Shown piece after piece: positions 25,129 through 37,100 of a stretch of DNA of 64,000 nucleotides. The notes under the pieces were generated by a model that saw nothing but the letters and a program-made list of their open reading frames with translations, ran no database searches and had not been told where the DNA came from. A program made the translations under genes and the position numbers. Numbering within the stretch: position 1 is the stretch's first letter; the number at the start of each line of letters is the position of its first letter. Origin of the DNA: Theobroma cacao (taxonomy: Eukaryota > Streptophyta > Magnoliopsida > Malvales > Malvaceae); NCBI RefSeq assembly GCF_000208745.1, contig NC_030855.1:11270913-11334912 (forward strand). Reading direction: 5' to 3'.

Positions 25129-25253
25129 CAAGCAGCAAGTTACGACAACTGTCTTTTACCTCTTCTACAACATTCTTGGTGCTGTGTGGCTGCACTTTTA
25201 TACCATGTTTGATCGGAAGAATGACTTTTTTTTAAAAAAAAACTTTTTCCTTC
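25129..25253. other. Short non-coding spacer
   Basis: Sequence between the LTR-like island and the first MITE-like copy. Nothing recognised apart from a T/A run at 25226-25242. Confidence 0.5.
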
Positions 25254-26096
25254 TGTTTGGTTTGTTTTTGAAAGAAAGAATAGTCATTGTTCGAAATCTT
25301 GCAAAACCTTGTAATTTCTATTATCCTTTTCAATGGTATTAACTATTTCACATATATGCGAATAGAGTCTAAAACATTTTAAACTAAAATACCCTTACTT
25401 AAAAAAATTATAAACCTAGACATATAAATATTTTTCTCTTTTAATTTAAAATAAATTATAAAATAAAAAGAAGAATTTAAATAAAAAAGTTTAAATTTTT
25501 AATTACAAATTGTAAAAATTTAATATTTTAACTTTAAAATTTAAATTTATTAATATTTTAATATTTTAATCATAACAATGTTTAAATTATAAATAAAATA
25601 TTAATATTTTAAAAATGTTAATTTTTAAACTATAAAATTATTCATATTTTAAATTTTTATTGAAAACATATATTAAATTTTTTAAAATTACGCAATTTTA
25701 TTGTTTTGCTATAGAAAAATTACTATGGGTTAATATTAAAAAAATAGAAAAAAGACAAANTAAAAAAATGAAAAAAGCAAATTGAAAAAAATTATATTAA
25801 TATTTTAATAATAAATTATTAAATTATTAAAATTTTAAACTTTTAATGAAAATTAAAATTAAAAGATTAAAATGAAAAATTTTATTTAAATTATAGTAAA
25901 AGGTAATTTTTTCTTTTGGTATAAATTTTAGTAAATTATATAAAAGGTAATTTTGTTTTTGATGAAAATAAATCTTATTATAATAAAGAATAATTTTATC
26001 ATTTTATTATTTACTCCTTATTTATTCCAAAATTATTTTTACCAATTAAACTACATAATAACAATTCTTACCCTATTTTATTCTATGAATCAAACT
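25254..26096. mobile_element. AT-rich MITE-like element, copy 1
   Basis: The start gtttggtttgtttttga and end tctatgaatcaaac form a short imperfect inverted terminus, and the interior is very AT-rich. A second copy, in direct orientation, begins at 26117. Target duplications could not be fixed, so the superfamily is left open (Harbinger- or hAT-like are possible). An unresolved base 'n' is at 25760. Confidence 0.45.
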
Positions 26097-26116
26097 ATAT
26101 ATACTTCTCTTTAGTT

Positions 26117-26830
26117 TGTTTTTGAGGGGAAAGAATAGCCATTCCAAAGAATGGTTATTCCTCAAAATCTCGAAATTTCTATTGCACTCCCTCGTGATAT
26201 AATTGGCTATTCCATACTTGATGGAATAGGGTCAAAAATTTATTACACAAAAATGCCCTTGTTTATTAGAAATAAATACAACCTTACATTATAAAAGGTT
26301 TTTTTTTTCATTTTCCTTTTTTTTCTCTTTCTCTCTCTTCTTGATTTGCCTCTTTCCCTTCTCTCTTTCAGCAAGCTTGTGACGGTATCTCCGATTGCTG
26401 GCGACAGATATGAGAAAAGAAAAAAAAAGAAAATGAAGAAAAAAGAAAATTTAAAATAAAGAAAAAATTAAAAAATTATATTAATAATTTTAATAATAAA
26501 ATTATTAAATTATTAATGTTTAAATGTTTAATGAAAATAGAAATTAAAAGATTAAAAAATGAAAAATGCAAATAGAGTAAAAAAGAAATTAGAATAAAAA
26601 ATCATATTAATAATTTAAAAATTTTAATGAAAGTAGAAATTAAAAGAGTAAAAAAGAAAAGATATTATTAAATTATAGTAATTAGTAATTTTGTCCTTTA
26701 CATAAATTTTACTATATTATAATAAAGGGAATTTTTGCTTTTGATGAAACTAAATTCTATTATAATAAAGGGTAGTTTAATAATTTTATCATTATTCCTT
26801 GATTATGCTTGTGATATGGAGAGAAGAAAT
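26117..26830. mobile_element. AT-rich MITE-like element, copy 2, right end lost
   Basis: Starts gtttgtttttgagggg and shares with copy 1 the phrases aaagaatagccatt, gaaatttctatt and, near the far end, ttctattataataaaggg. The right terminus seen at 26080-26096 in copy 1 is not found here, so this copy is truncated or rearranged around 26830. Confidence 0.45.
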
Positions 26831-26979
26831 GTTGCGAAAAAGTGAAAAAATGTGTGGAGGTGGCCGAGAGAAATATTAGAGCAGTTCTTATGACAGATGG
26901 AAGAGAATAGGTAAGCAATAGAGTAAGGTTGAGAATAAGATGAAACCACACTAAGTATAAGAGAGTTTGAGAAAAAAAT

Positions 26980-26982
<3 letters not shown>

Positions 26983-27014
<32 letters not shown>

Positions 27015-27020
27015 ATATAT
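26983..27020. repeat. (GA)14 microsatellite followed by (AT)5
   Basis: An uninterrupted GA run of 28 bases (26983-27010) is followed directly by ten bases of AT repeat. It is a likely length-variable locus. Confidence 0.97.
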
Positions 27021-27638
27021 GCACTAGCTTAAGAAATCTTGTTTTATCTCAAAATAAATTGTACTAAAAAACAGCTACTTAAGAATTATGAATAATAGTA
27101 CTCAAAAAAACTTTAATGTACATAATAAATTGTAGTTACTAAAAAGAGTTTCATTGTACATAATGGATAGCTGTTACTAAACCCATTATGCCATTGAAGT
27201 AATGGGTTTTTCTAATAGATTAATAATATAATAATACTTGTTCTTGAGTTGGAGGTAAGCAAGAAAAGATACCAGAGAACAAAGTAAAAGGAAAAATGTG
27301 TGAGAGAGAAACACTTGTATTTCAAAATAAGATTACGAGGGACTTTTTTATTATTTTCATATCCGAGCCACCAAACTCTCTAAAACTAACTTGTGAATCC
27401 TAACACTTGTTTCAAGTTACTGTTACTACTATTTGCATGTAATTATTCCACTTGTTCTAGTTGTCTTCATTAATCTCTGTATAGCATTATCTTTGTTGTA
27501 AAAATTCTAAAAGAAATAATAAGTTAGTAGCCAAAGTCAAATATCTACATTTTGTCCTATGTATGAGAATTCTCAACTTGAGAAGTTTTATGCATTGACT
27601 TAGGAAAAGTCATATTTTGTGCTCTAAATGTCTTGTGT
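27021..27638. other. AT-rich intergenic stretch
   Basis: No gene or element recognised. A short inverted pair (aacccattat...taatgggttt) is at 27179-27211. Confidence 0.5.
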
Positions 27639-27724
27639 GTGACAATATACTGGCACAACATGTACTCCTAATTAGCAGCATGCTAATGCCTCGTGTACAA
27701 CGTCATGCCAGTATCTTATGTGCC
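27639..27724. other. Long imperfect inverted repeat (hairpin)
   Basis: Left arm atactggcacaacatgtac pairs with right arm gtacaacgtcatgccagtat, and the inner part attagca/tgctaat closes on a three-base loop (gca, 27678-27680). The stem is about 40 bp with several mismatches. It could be a tiny MITE or a small-RNA precursor; sequence alone cannot decide. Confidence 0.6.
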
Positions 27725-28335
27725 ACATATATTTTGTGTATACATTTCTTTCTTGTTTCTATGTGACCGAAATTTTCTTTGAAATTATTTTATTAAAAAT
27801 TATATTTTCCATGTGTAAGATAAAATAAGATTTTCAAGGTAAATAAATAAATTAATTTTAAAAGGAAAGTGAATTTTTTTCATAAAAACCTTAATTCTCT
27901 ATCCCCTAGTACAAAGTTATGAAAAAAAATTTTCATTCAAAGTAAAGTAGTATTAAAAGTAGCATAGAGCAAAGTACTAGTTTTTTTTTTTTTTTTGTGA
28001 ATCTTGTTTGAGCAAGTAAGTTTTTCTTCTTTTTTTTTTCGTTTTTCTTTTTTCTTCTATTTTATTTTGATCGAAAATCATTAGGACCTAAACCTTTTTG
28101 CTTGATTTCTTTTTTTTTTTGTTTCTCCATTTGTTGCTCCTTGCATGTTTTTATTGAAAAGTAAGAAAATTTTAAGATTTTAAAAGAGAAATAAATACTA
28201 GAGAAATAGAAATAAATCAAAATTTGAAAAATAGAAATACTAAAGCTTAAATAGATGTTTTGCTTTAAAAATATATATTTTTATTTTGCATGTAGGAGTC
28301 CCCTTTTTTAAGCCTGTACATAGCTCCCTCGCATA
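27725..28335. other. Low-complexity AT-rich spacer
   Basis: T-rich runs (27980-28000, 28031-28055, 28109-28121) and no reading frame worth reporting. Confidence 0.6.
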
Positions 28336-28431
28336 AGGATCGCATACACTGGACTTGCTATCTACAAAGATCACCCACACGCAGGACTTGTTGTGCGTAA
28401 AGATCAATTACACGTGGGACTAGTTGAGCAC
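28336..28431. repeat. 33-bp diverged tandem repeat, three copies
   Basis: Units near 28336-28365, 28366-28398 and 28399-28431 share aa(a/g)gatc...cac(g)...ggact(t/a)g. Copies differ at about a third of positions but keep spacing. Confidence 0.75.
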
Positions 28432-28605
28432 AAGTCCGTGCAAGGCTTTTTTTTTTTTGAAAAAAATTTCTTTTAAACAAGTTTTTTAATATTTTGGAAA
28501 TTAATATTTATGCTAATAATAATATTATTGCATATATATACTTAGTTCATTTTTTATGTCTATGTCCTAAGGCTTTCTTTTCTTTTTTCCTTTATCATTA
28601 ATTAA

Positions 28606-28758
28606 GATGTGTTTCATTCCACATATCCACTATAGTGAACTTGGTATGGCCATTCTTGTTGTAAAAAGGATAAAGACGATTGCAAGTAATAGGAAGAATA
28701 TTGCTTTTGAAGTTCTTCCTACTAAAAATATCCGAGTAAGAAAGACTGTTGAAATTCC
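28606..28758 (+). pseudogene. Fragment of an Athila-associated ORF, split by a solo LTR
   Basis: A basic 50-residue stretch (from MCFIPHIHYSE) runs open up to the insertion point of the solo LTR and appears to continue beyond 30540. I read it, by position and resemblance, as the N-terminal part of the ORF that resurfaces at 40085. No catalytic motif is visible and the identification is tentative. Confidence 0.35.
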
Positions 28759-30539
28759 TGTTGTCGAATTTTGCACATGCAAGTATACGTATTGAACAAG
28801 TCATATAATGCTGAAATAAAGTATAGTTTCCACGGAGATTTGTTCCTAAATTTTTAGTAAGTACTAAAATCTTATAACAAATCAATCTTATTTAAATAAT
28901 CAAAATTTACAGAAAATTAATTAAAACAAAATTAAAATAAATCCTAAATTAACTAACAAACTAAATAAGTTGAGAAAAGCAATATATTAAAGATCTAGGA
29001 TTCTAGGTTCACTCAATATTTTATCTGAGATCAACTTTTCTTGTCATTTATCTTTCTTGGGTGGTTTTACTAACCTAGAATCCAAAGTTTGGACGAGTTT
29101 TCGTTGAGTTGCTTGTACAAATACCTAACTTAATTAGTTCACTATATGTCTATAGGAATCAATTAAATTAAATTTATTAAGTAAATGTCCTATTGTGACT
29201 ATATATGGTAATTGACGTATGTCTACTCGAATTGCCAATTAGATTACTTAAGTGACGTGAACATACACTATTCAAACCTTAGTCTAATCTAAAATCTCTT
29301 TGTTGAGTCTCAATTAGATTTACAAATCAGTTAATTGTTGGCCAGATAATCAAAAGCATTAGGAACATATTTGAATAAGTAAAACTATATCCATTCATGA
29401 TAAATAAAAGAGAAACTAATATTCAAACTACATGTTGAAATCGACCACAATCATAGAAAGATAATTTAGCTGATAATAACAAATAAAAACAACATCCAAA
29501 GAAATTTAGCCATGAATCCAAGTTAAAGAAAATAAAAGAAACATAAAAGTAGAGAAAGAAACTAATTATTGAAGCCTTATGATCTCAATTCTCTTTCCAA
29601 TTCTCTTGTTTTCTTGCTTTGTTCTTGGTTCCAAATCTCTAGAATAATAGCTTGCTGCCTCTTTTAAACTCTGAAAAAGGTCTCTTAAATAAGCTCCAAG
29701 TAACCTAATTTTCAAAATTCCATCAAATTTTTATTTTTTAAAAATAGCCCAGCGCCACGGCATTGATTTCTAGGTGCTACCGTGCTAGATTTTTGCTACA
29801 ATAGTGCTGCAGCACTACTTCTCCAATGCTGTGGCGCTGAGCTTTCGAGAAAATGTATGGTGAGCTTCCTTTCACCAGTGCTGCAGCCTTGTTCTCCCAT
29901 TGCTGCTGCAGTCTATCAAATTTGAATGTCATTTTTATCTTGATCTGTTCTGAAATGGGAAAAGTGGTAAACATAAAAGTTTTATATCTGTTTCTTGAAT
30001 TTTCAATGGCTCAAGAATCACGTTAATTGGACTTCTGGATTGAAAGATATGCTCCAAATACCACATCATATTCAGTCCATGCATACTACTGCAGTGCTAT
30101 GAATTTGACAAATATTTTGACCATGATCCAATTAGAATTGGACAAAGTAGTAAACATAAAAGTTGTATCCCGTCCTCTTAACGTTCTAGTGGTCTAAGAA
30201 TCATGTCATTTTGACTTCTGTAGAGATAGATATGGTCAAAATACCACAACATATATGAATAAAGTCATCACCATACTTACACAGATTTTCATCAAATGCG
30301 CATTTTTTATCAAATTCCCTACAAAAGCAATACAAGAAACTAGTAATAACTACTCTTAAAGTAATTTAAAACAAAATAACATAAAATTTAACTAAAATAA
30401 CTTAAATTAACTACTCAACAAGTAATCAAACTTAAACTGAAAAACACCTAAAATACTAAAATCTGAACTTAAAATCTCAAAGAACTAACTACTTAAGCTC
30501 CCAAAATGTGTCAAAATAACTTTATATATAGAGTTATTA
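28759..30539 (-). repeat. Solo Athila-type LTR, TSD attcc/gttcc
   Basis: On the minus strand it begins TAATAACTCTATATATAAAG (canonical TGATAACTC with one change) and ends AATTCGACAACA. It is homologous to the LTR at 42624-44281. The flanks attcc (28754-28758) and gttcc (30540-30544) match at four of five bases. A minus-strand TATTTAA box is near 29685-29692, with the perfect palindrome AGTGCTGCAGCACT at 29803-29816 about 110 bases upstream. Confidence 0.85.
29803..29816. repeat. AGTGCTGCAGCACT palindrome in Athila U3
   Basis: A perfect 14-bp palindrome. Looser copies (agcgccacggcat, aatgctgtggcgctg, agtgctgcagcctt) lie between 29750 and 29915. Confidence 0.85.
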
Positions 30540-31234
30540 GTTCCTCTTGTTCTTACAAGCTAGAAAGACGACATTATTAGAGAAAGAAGTGAAGATCACC
30601 TCAAGGAACAAGTTAGTGCCAGACAGGTTGATGAACATCTTTTTGAACCAGTTGGATATGAATGGGATTGCTTATGCTTTGAAACACTTGCTCATAAACG
30701 ATTTTGTATATTCCAAGGCAGTCAATTTTGAAGTTCAAGCATGGCGATTTTCCACTTTCCATTGCTAAATTTGTATATAATTCTCAATTTGTTCATGTTT
30801 GGGATGAACGGGTAAACAAGGTGTTGAAGACTTTTTCTCATGTTAAAATCCTATCAACTTCAAGAATGCTTGGTGTTGTATAAGTCAACTTCAAGCTTAA
30901 CATCTGGAAAGAGAAAAGGATGGATATATGACGTGCCATTCTTGCAAGGTGGAAAACTTATTCTCATACTATGATTACAACATGAAGGGAATTTAACTTC
31001 ATTATGGAGGATATGCATATTCTTATAAAACTTCCTTGTATGGGAAATGGTGATTTTCATTCTATCAAGCTTTCTAAAGAAGAAGAGTATGTTGATAATT
31101 TTTTTCTTCATCAAATCAAAAGTTAAGGTAGCACTTATAAGTTTGCATGGTTTTCCAATTAGGTAAGGCTATATTCTAAAAAGTTCAGCATTAAAGGAGT
31201 TGAGAGATGCCCCTTTGAATACCCAAACTAGCAT
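30540..31234 (+). pseudogene. Degenerate coding remnant between solo LTRs
   Basis: Broken frames (for example 30547-30768) with stops and shifts. The sequence is less AT-biased than its surroundings and looks formerly coding. By position it belongs to the same decayed ORF region as 28606-28758 and 40085-41150. No domain recognised. Confidence 0.35.
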
Positions 31235-31904
31235 GAGCTTGTCATGACCCAAATTCCAGGCCATGACTGGCGCATGGACTCAATGGACATAGTCCACTAA
31301 GCCCAAGCAAGCCTATTTATATAATCCTGCTCATCCTCCCGTCAACTATTCTTACATTTACATCTCACAATCTTAACCCTTAAGTACTTTAATAGTAAGT
31401 TATAACCATCAAAAACTGCATTTATATTAATCCAAAAAAACATTAACCACTGCCACTCATGGTGGCTTTACCAATCAAAATATACACATATGGTCTAAAG
31501 CATACATTTTAGTACTTTACATCACATGTATGTATTTACAAACATAATTGACTCTAGACTTCTAGCAGAGTGACCAAGGTGAAGGTGCGGTTATTGAATG
31601 CCGAGATACCTACCAAGTACACGAATCTACAAGGACACCTTGACCTAGTTACCGGCTGCCTCCTGATCTGAAAACATGAAGTTGAAAACGATGAGTATAA
31701 ACCTAGTGAGTGAACAAGGAAGGGAACAAGCAAGCGAGAAATTTGGGCTCAAATTATTAGCTGGACGAGGGTTTCTCTCTAAAACCCCTCCTTTCAAACT
31801 TAATTAAATAAATTCCTTAACGTTAGGAGTCCATGATCAACTGTGGTGTTAATGAAATGGAAAATGAGGCAGCAACCAAATAGGATAGTATGCAAGATAA
31901 AAAG

Positions 31905-32160
31905 TTTCTCGCTGTAGTGAGAAGGGATTCTCATTACAGCGAGATTCAGGAGGCAAAACAAAAAGTTTCTCGCTGCAGCAAGAACAAATCTCGCTACAGC
32001 GAGAAGCATCAGCAACTTTCTCGCTGCAGCAAGAACCAGGCCAATATAACCCTCCAAACTCGAGAGTTTTTCGCTTCAACGAAAATGATTCTCACTGCAG
32101 CGAGAAACATGACACCAACAAAAAGTTTTCATTCTTTCAAGGAAAGACCATTTTGCTGCA
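31905..32160. repeat. TTCTCGCTGCAGCGAGAA-type palindrome array
   Basis: At least seven imperfect copies of an 18-bp palindrome (variants with gtag, gcag, tcaac at the centre), spaced irregularly. The same array is in the LTR at 45949-48748 (47780-48060). Confidence 0.85.
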
Positions 32161-32317
32161 ATGACAAAATTAACTTGAAAATACTTAGAAATTTCCAAGG
32201 TTCAACATGCAAGATTTCACATGCATTACAACCATATACCATATTCATGAACTTTCTATAACACACATATATGTATATATGTATACATACATCATCATGC
32301 ATACCATCCTGCCACAC

Positions 32318-32440
32318 TATGCTCATGTGCACTCCCTACTCGCACATAGCTGGGTCATCATCAGCTCATGTGCATTCCCACACCACACATAGCTGGGTCA
32401 TCATCAGCTCATATGCACTCCCACACGTACATGGCTGGGT
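32318..32440. repeat. LTR minisatellite, about 50-bp unit, 2.5 copies
   Basis: The phrase ctcatgtgcactccc...agctgggtcatcatcag repeats at 32321, 32367 and 32407. Related arrays lie in the homologous part of 45949-48748 and 57727-60845. Confidence 0.8.
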
Positions 32441-33716
32441 CATCATTATCACACAAAAATGAACATCTAATGCATAATATACATATCAACATAATATAGG
32501 AGCACTTGGATTCATCTTTTTACACATTTCACCTTTTCACAATATCAAAACGTTTTGTCAAGGGCTTGTTCCTTGACACACATTTTTAAAGAAAGGTCGG
32601 ATAAACTCATTTAAATGTTTCGTCCAAATACATTTACATTTCCCAAAAAATTTTGGAATGCAAGTTCACTCACCGGTGTTATTTAAATCTTTACTCAAGT
32701 CCAACTTCCTCTAATGGTCCAAATGGGGTGGTGGGGCTTTGTTGGAACCTATCATCACATTAGCATCATCACCATCAACCAAACTTGGCATTAATACTAT
32801 TCCAAAGCTATTTTCTAAATTGAGTTCTACTAGTCATTTCTACTAGTTTCCAACTACCATTAAATAACTATTATTTGCACTACTCTAGTCACACTAAAAA
32901 TGATTAAACAATCTCATCACTAAAACACTCACAAATCAAATTACTAGACATTATCAACAACTAAAAGTAATTTTAATTCAGTACTCACCTTGGTAGCTTT
33001 GTGAATTTGAAATTCTTTCCAATAATTTTAAAGCTATTATAAAAACTCTCTTTTTCTCTCTCTAAAACACCTAGCTAGTGAGAGAGAATATGAAAGTAAG
33101 ACTTTTCAAGGGTTTTAAAGTGAAAGAGTGAAAGAGTAAAAGAGCACAAAGGTTCTATGAAAAGGTGCATAAAAGCATGAAAATGGAGCTAACTTGAGAG
33201 AGTTATGAAAGCTTGAAGAGAACTCCCATGGAGGATAAAGAAATGTGAGAGGGAAGTAGGAAGAAGAAAAAGAAGCTGCTGGAAATGTGAGAAGAAGCTA
33301 CTGGAAGATGATATTTATAGCTCAAGCTTATCCAACTCCACTTAAATTACTAAAATGCCCTTAATAAGTTGGCTTGTTCTCCACTAATCCTTGGTGTAAA
33401 CTTTTTACTCTTTTAACACTAGGACAAGGTCCATAATAGTCTAGAAATACCCGGGTTCATGAAAACTTAAAATTTTGACTCGAGATGAAAAATGACCATT
33501 TTGCCCCTATTTTGAAAATCATCATTATTTTTATTTCCTTCGTCATTGTATCCTTATTTTCATCATTCATTTATGCTTTAGGCCTACTTAGGCCTTAATA
33601 ATGTTTGAAAGGATACTTCTAAGGGCTCACTAAAGAAATGATGAAATTACCTCTGGCTAGGGTTATCGCGTCCACACCTAGTTATGGGCCTATAGGGGCC
33701 GAGGTCTCACAGAGCT

Positions 33717-34147
33717 GTTGGCTTTATTCACTGTATGATTGGCTCAACATGCATTTTCACGGTGTCCATTGTTTGGGAAAAGGCATGCAGTCATATTACA
33801 CTATGCAACAAAAATTTAAAACTTTTACTGTAGGTAGCATCAATCTTTGGACATCTGTCCTTGATTAACCCTGATTAGCAGATAAAGGTCATAACACCTT
33901 AAAGCCTTTGAGTTGAAATCACAAGGTTTCGACACAATTCAATCCACATACAGCAAGCTGGTTGTAGCAAACCACAAGTTGTTCAAGTTTCTAGCCTTTA
34001 ATGGTGATCCACACAAATGACAATTGCGAATAACTTCAATGGAGAATAGGGTTACGTATGCTTTTGGAGCAAAGGGTGTGTTTGACTCCATTTGGAAAGA
34101 GGTATGTTATATTGCATCATAATGGGTAATGTTAATAATGAAATACA
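33717..34147 (+). other. Remnant of host Athila-type sequence
   Basis: Host sequence between two solo LTR insertions. Small broken frames only (33638-33868 starts inside the LTR and is not a gene). No domain recognised. Confidence 0.4.
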
Positions 34148-34152
34148 TATTT

Positions 34153-37100
34153 TGTCACGATCCAGTACTCTCCTCGAACCCGTGACAACCGCCGCGATGT
34201 TTCGATAGACATTCATTACCCTGAATGCCAACCGAAACCTCGCAAGGCTTAATATCAGTTTTCGCACCTCCCTTGTGAGTAATAATTACTAAATATCATA
34301 TTTTAAAAAATTATAAGCTATTTCCAAATCAAAACAATAATAAAAAAATATTTTCTGTCTCACAAGGGCATTTTGGTCATTTTTCTTAAAAATTTTTATA
34401 GGGGAAAATACACATTTCATAACTAAAAACAAGTTTTTATGTCTAAAACATTCATTTAGGGTGAAATTGTAGCTAATAGAATAAAATAAAAATATTAAAT
34501 GAAATATTTCATTTTCTTATAAAACAATATTTATAGAACTTTGCGTAAATAATTTTTGTAGCGTAAAAGCAAAATAAATCCATACATACAGTAACACAGA
34601 TAACCAAAGTATGTAATTTAATTTACAATGATGTGTGGGCTCCCGAATGACCAAAGGTAACAAAGGCTGTGGACCTACAATTTTTGAGGAGGCGAGTCTA
34701 ATAATAACCCTCGACTTAATCAGTTATTTATAGACTGTCCTGAACCTGGAATGAATGGAAGGAGGGTGGTGAGTTTATATAAACTTAGTGAGTAAACAAA
34801 CATCATCTAAAATATCTAAAGTCGAGTAAATAGAGACAACTTAAAATAGTTCATCGTACTATGATTCATAACATTTCAAACTCATTTCAACTAAATAAAA
34901 TAATTTCATTTCACTTAAATAATCTATATGGCTTATGAATTTCTTAAAAACTTGGCTCGTGCCAAAACTCATTCTCGGGGATACCTTGGCCGAGGCATCC
35001 AATCGAGTCTGCCAAGGTTGTTAAAGAAAAGTTCATATACGCATAAAATACATTTTTACGTTTAAAAGTATAGCCGTTCCTTGGTGTTGGCTGAGTTCAC
35101 CCTCACGTGGTGGTTTAGTGTGTAGTGAACTCTAAAGCTTTACCTCAGGAGATACCCTCCGTGCCTCTCGTACCGAGGAAAAATATAACTGGGTTTATCG
35201 TGCCCCTCTCTAATAGGCTGGTCCATGAAAACCCACCACTGCAGTGACTAATCAATATCCCCCCAAATCAATAAAAATTTTGATAGCATGACATGGTAAT
35301 TACATTACTACCCAGCCTGTTAAGGCAAAACAAACAGTTCATACAATTTCAACACAATTTCCAATTTAGCCATTCATGCCAATATCACTATAAGCCATTC
35401 AATTCAAACCATAAATTTACAACACAATCAAATAGTCTCCAATTACTCAATTTCTAAAATCATCATTCAATTTCAAAATGATTTATAAAACTCATTTCAT
35501 TTAATCACATTTTACTTATAAAATATAAGGATTTACCATTTAAACTCATTTTTTTATAAAATCACAAAAACGAATAAAAACTACTTTAGATAATTAAGAC
35601 GATAATGAGGTTACTCACAATATCGGGAGTCGAAGTACTCTTAGTCCCGGTCTTCGGGTACAATTTTCTTACCCTTATCGAAAGTTTCACCACCTAAACA
35701 TAATGCATAACAAGCAATTTACTATATTTGTACTAAATCGTTATAAAACTAATTTAGGCTTTATATGAATGTATGAAATGGGATGCGAAATGTTCGGATT
35801 ATTATCTAAATATAGTGTTCTACGTAGCTTCAATTATGTATCGAAATAAAATGGTATTGGCCTAATTCGATCTATACACTAGTTAATTGGCCAATACATC
35901 CAATTCAACTCCAATTAACTTGATTGCACTTCCAACACTCCAAGTCATCAATTACAAGTTAGATAATATGTAATATCACAAAAATTCATCATCAATATCT
36001 TTCTTGTAAAATTCAGCCATTTGAAGGTTTAGTGTAGAACATGTAATTTTCATGCTTGATTTTTACACCTTACATCATAAAACAACTAAAAACACCTAAA
36101 TAGCATGAAATTCATCAAAGTTATCCAATTTCTCTCTTGAAAATTTCAGCCAAGGAGTGTGGGTGAAGGGCATGACATTTCTTGCTTGTTTTTCATGCTA
36201 AACATCACCAAATAACTAAAAACACTAAGATACCTTGAAATCTAACCAAATAAATCATCAAATCTTCTGTCAAGCCCAGCCCTAAATTATCTACCATGTT
36301 ACACATGAGACTGATAGAGTGATTGTATATTTGAATAGCCCCGAAAGAATATTTAAAAGTCAGTATTGTGCTTAGAAGTACAAGTAAGTCGATTTATACA
36401 TCGAACTAATTAAAATAGGGATTTTAGGGTAAAATTGGGAATTTCACAATCCAGGGATGACCTAAAATGGTGATTCAGAGTTCGAGGGCCGATTTGGAGT
36501 CAATCAAAAAAAGTGACCAATTAGGGGTAAAATGGTCATTTTGCCACCTAAAAATTTAATTTGGGTATTTGATGAAATTTTTGACTAAGATTGATCATAT
36601 GAAGTATAATATGAGGTTTAGTAGTGAAAAAAAAAATTTTAATTCTCGGTGTTTTTGGAGTATAGGGGCAAAAACGGTAATTTTACCGCCCCGGGGGGCA
36701 AAACGATAAATTTTCACCCCCGACACTTGTCAAGACCAAAGGATTTTATTCATCATGGAAATGGATAAACATGAGAAATGTGTGGTGGAGAATTAAAGAC
36801 TTAAAAGTCAAATATTTAAAATATGAACCAATAAGAAAATACCATGTGTCGTGCTTTTATTATTTTATTGTTTCTTTATAAAAAGGCATAAAAACCAGCC
36901 CATTTCTCCCATAGTGGTCGGCCAAATCAGAAGAGAAGAGAAACCAAGGAAGAACAAACCCTAGATGGGGAAAATCAAAGAGAAAGTGTTGGAATTCAAG
37001 GATTTGATCAAGCAAAGGTAAAATTTCTTTGATTTTGCTAGTGATTTACCTTACCCATGCATTTCTCCTTAATTTCCATGGTTGGATTGTATGTTTACAT

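Larger units (their letters stand above)
31240..33711 (-). repeat. Solo LTR, Gypsy-like long family, TSD gagct
   Basis: The plus strand reads TGTCATGACCC at the left and GGTCTCACA at the right, with perfect duplications gagct (31235-31239 and 33712-33716). Minus-strand TATA-like CTATAAATA is near 33312. It contains a CTGCAG palindrome array (31905-32160) and a minisatellite of about 50 bp (32318-32440). It shares organisation with 45949-48748 and 57727-60845. Confidence 0.92.

Noticed and set aside
23935..25134. Six-base match acaagc on both sides of the GC-rich island, as a target duplication
   Set aside because: The left copy lies about 60 bp outside the better-defined LTR end TGTCTCGGG, and the element would then start TC, so chance is more likely.
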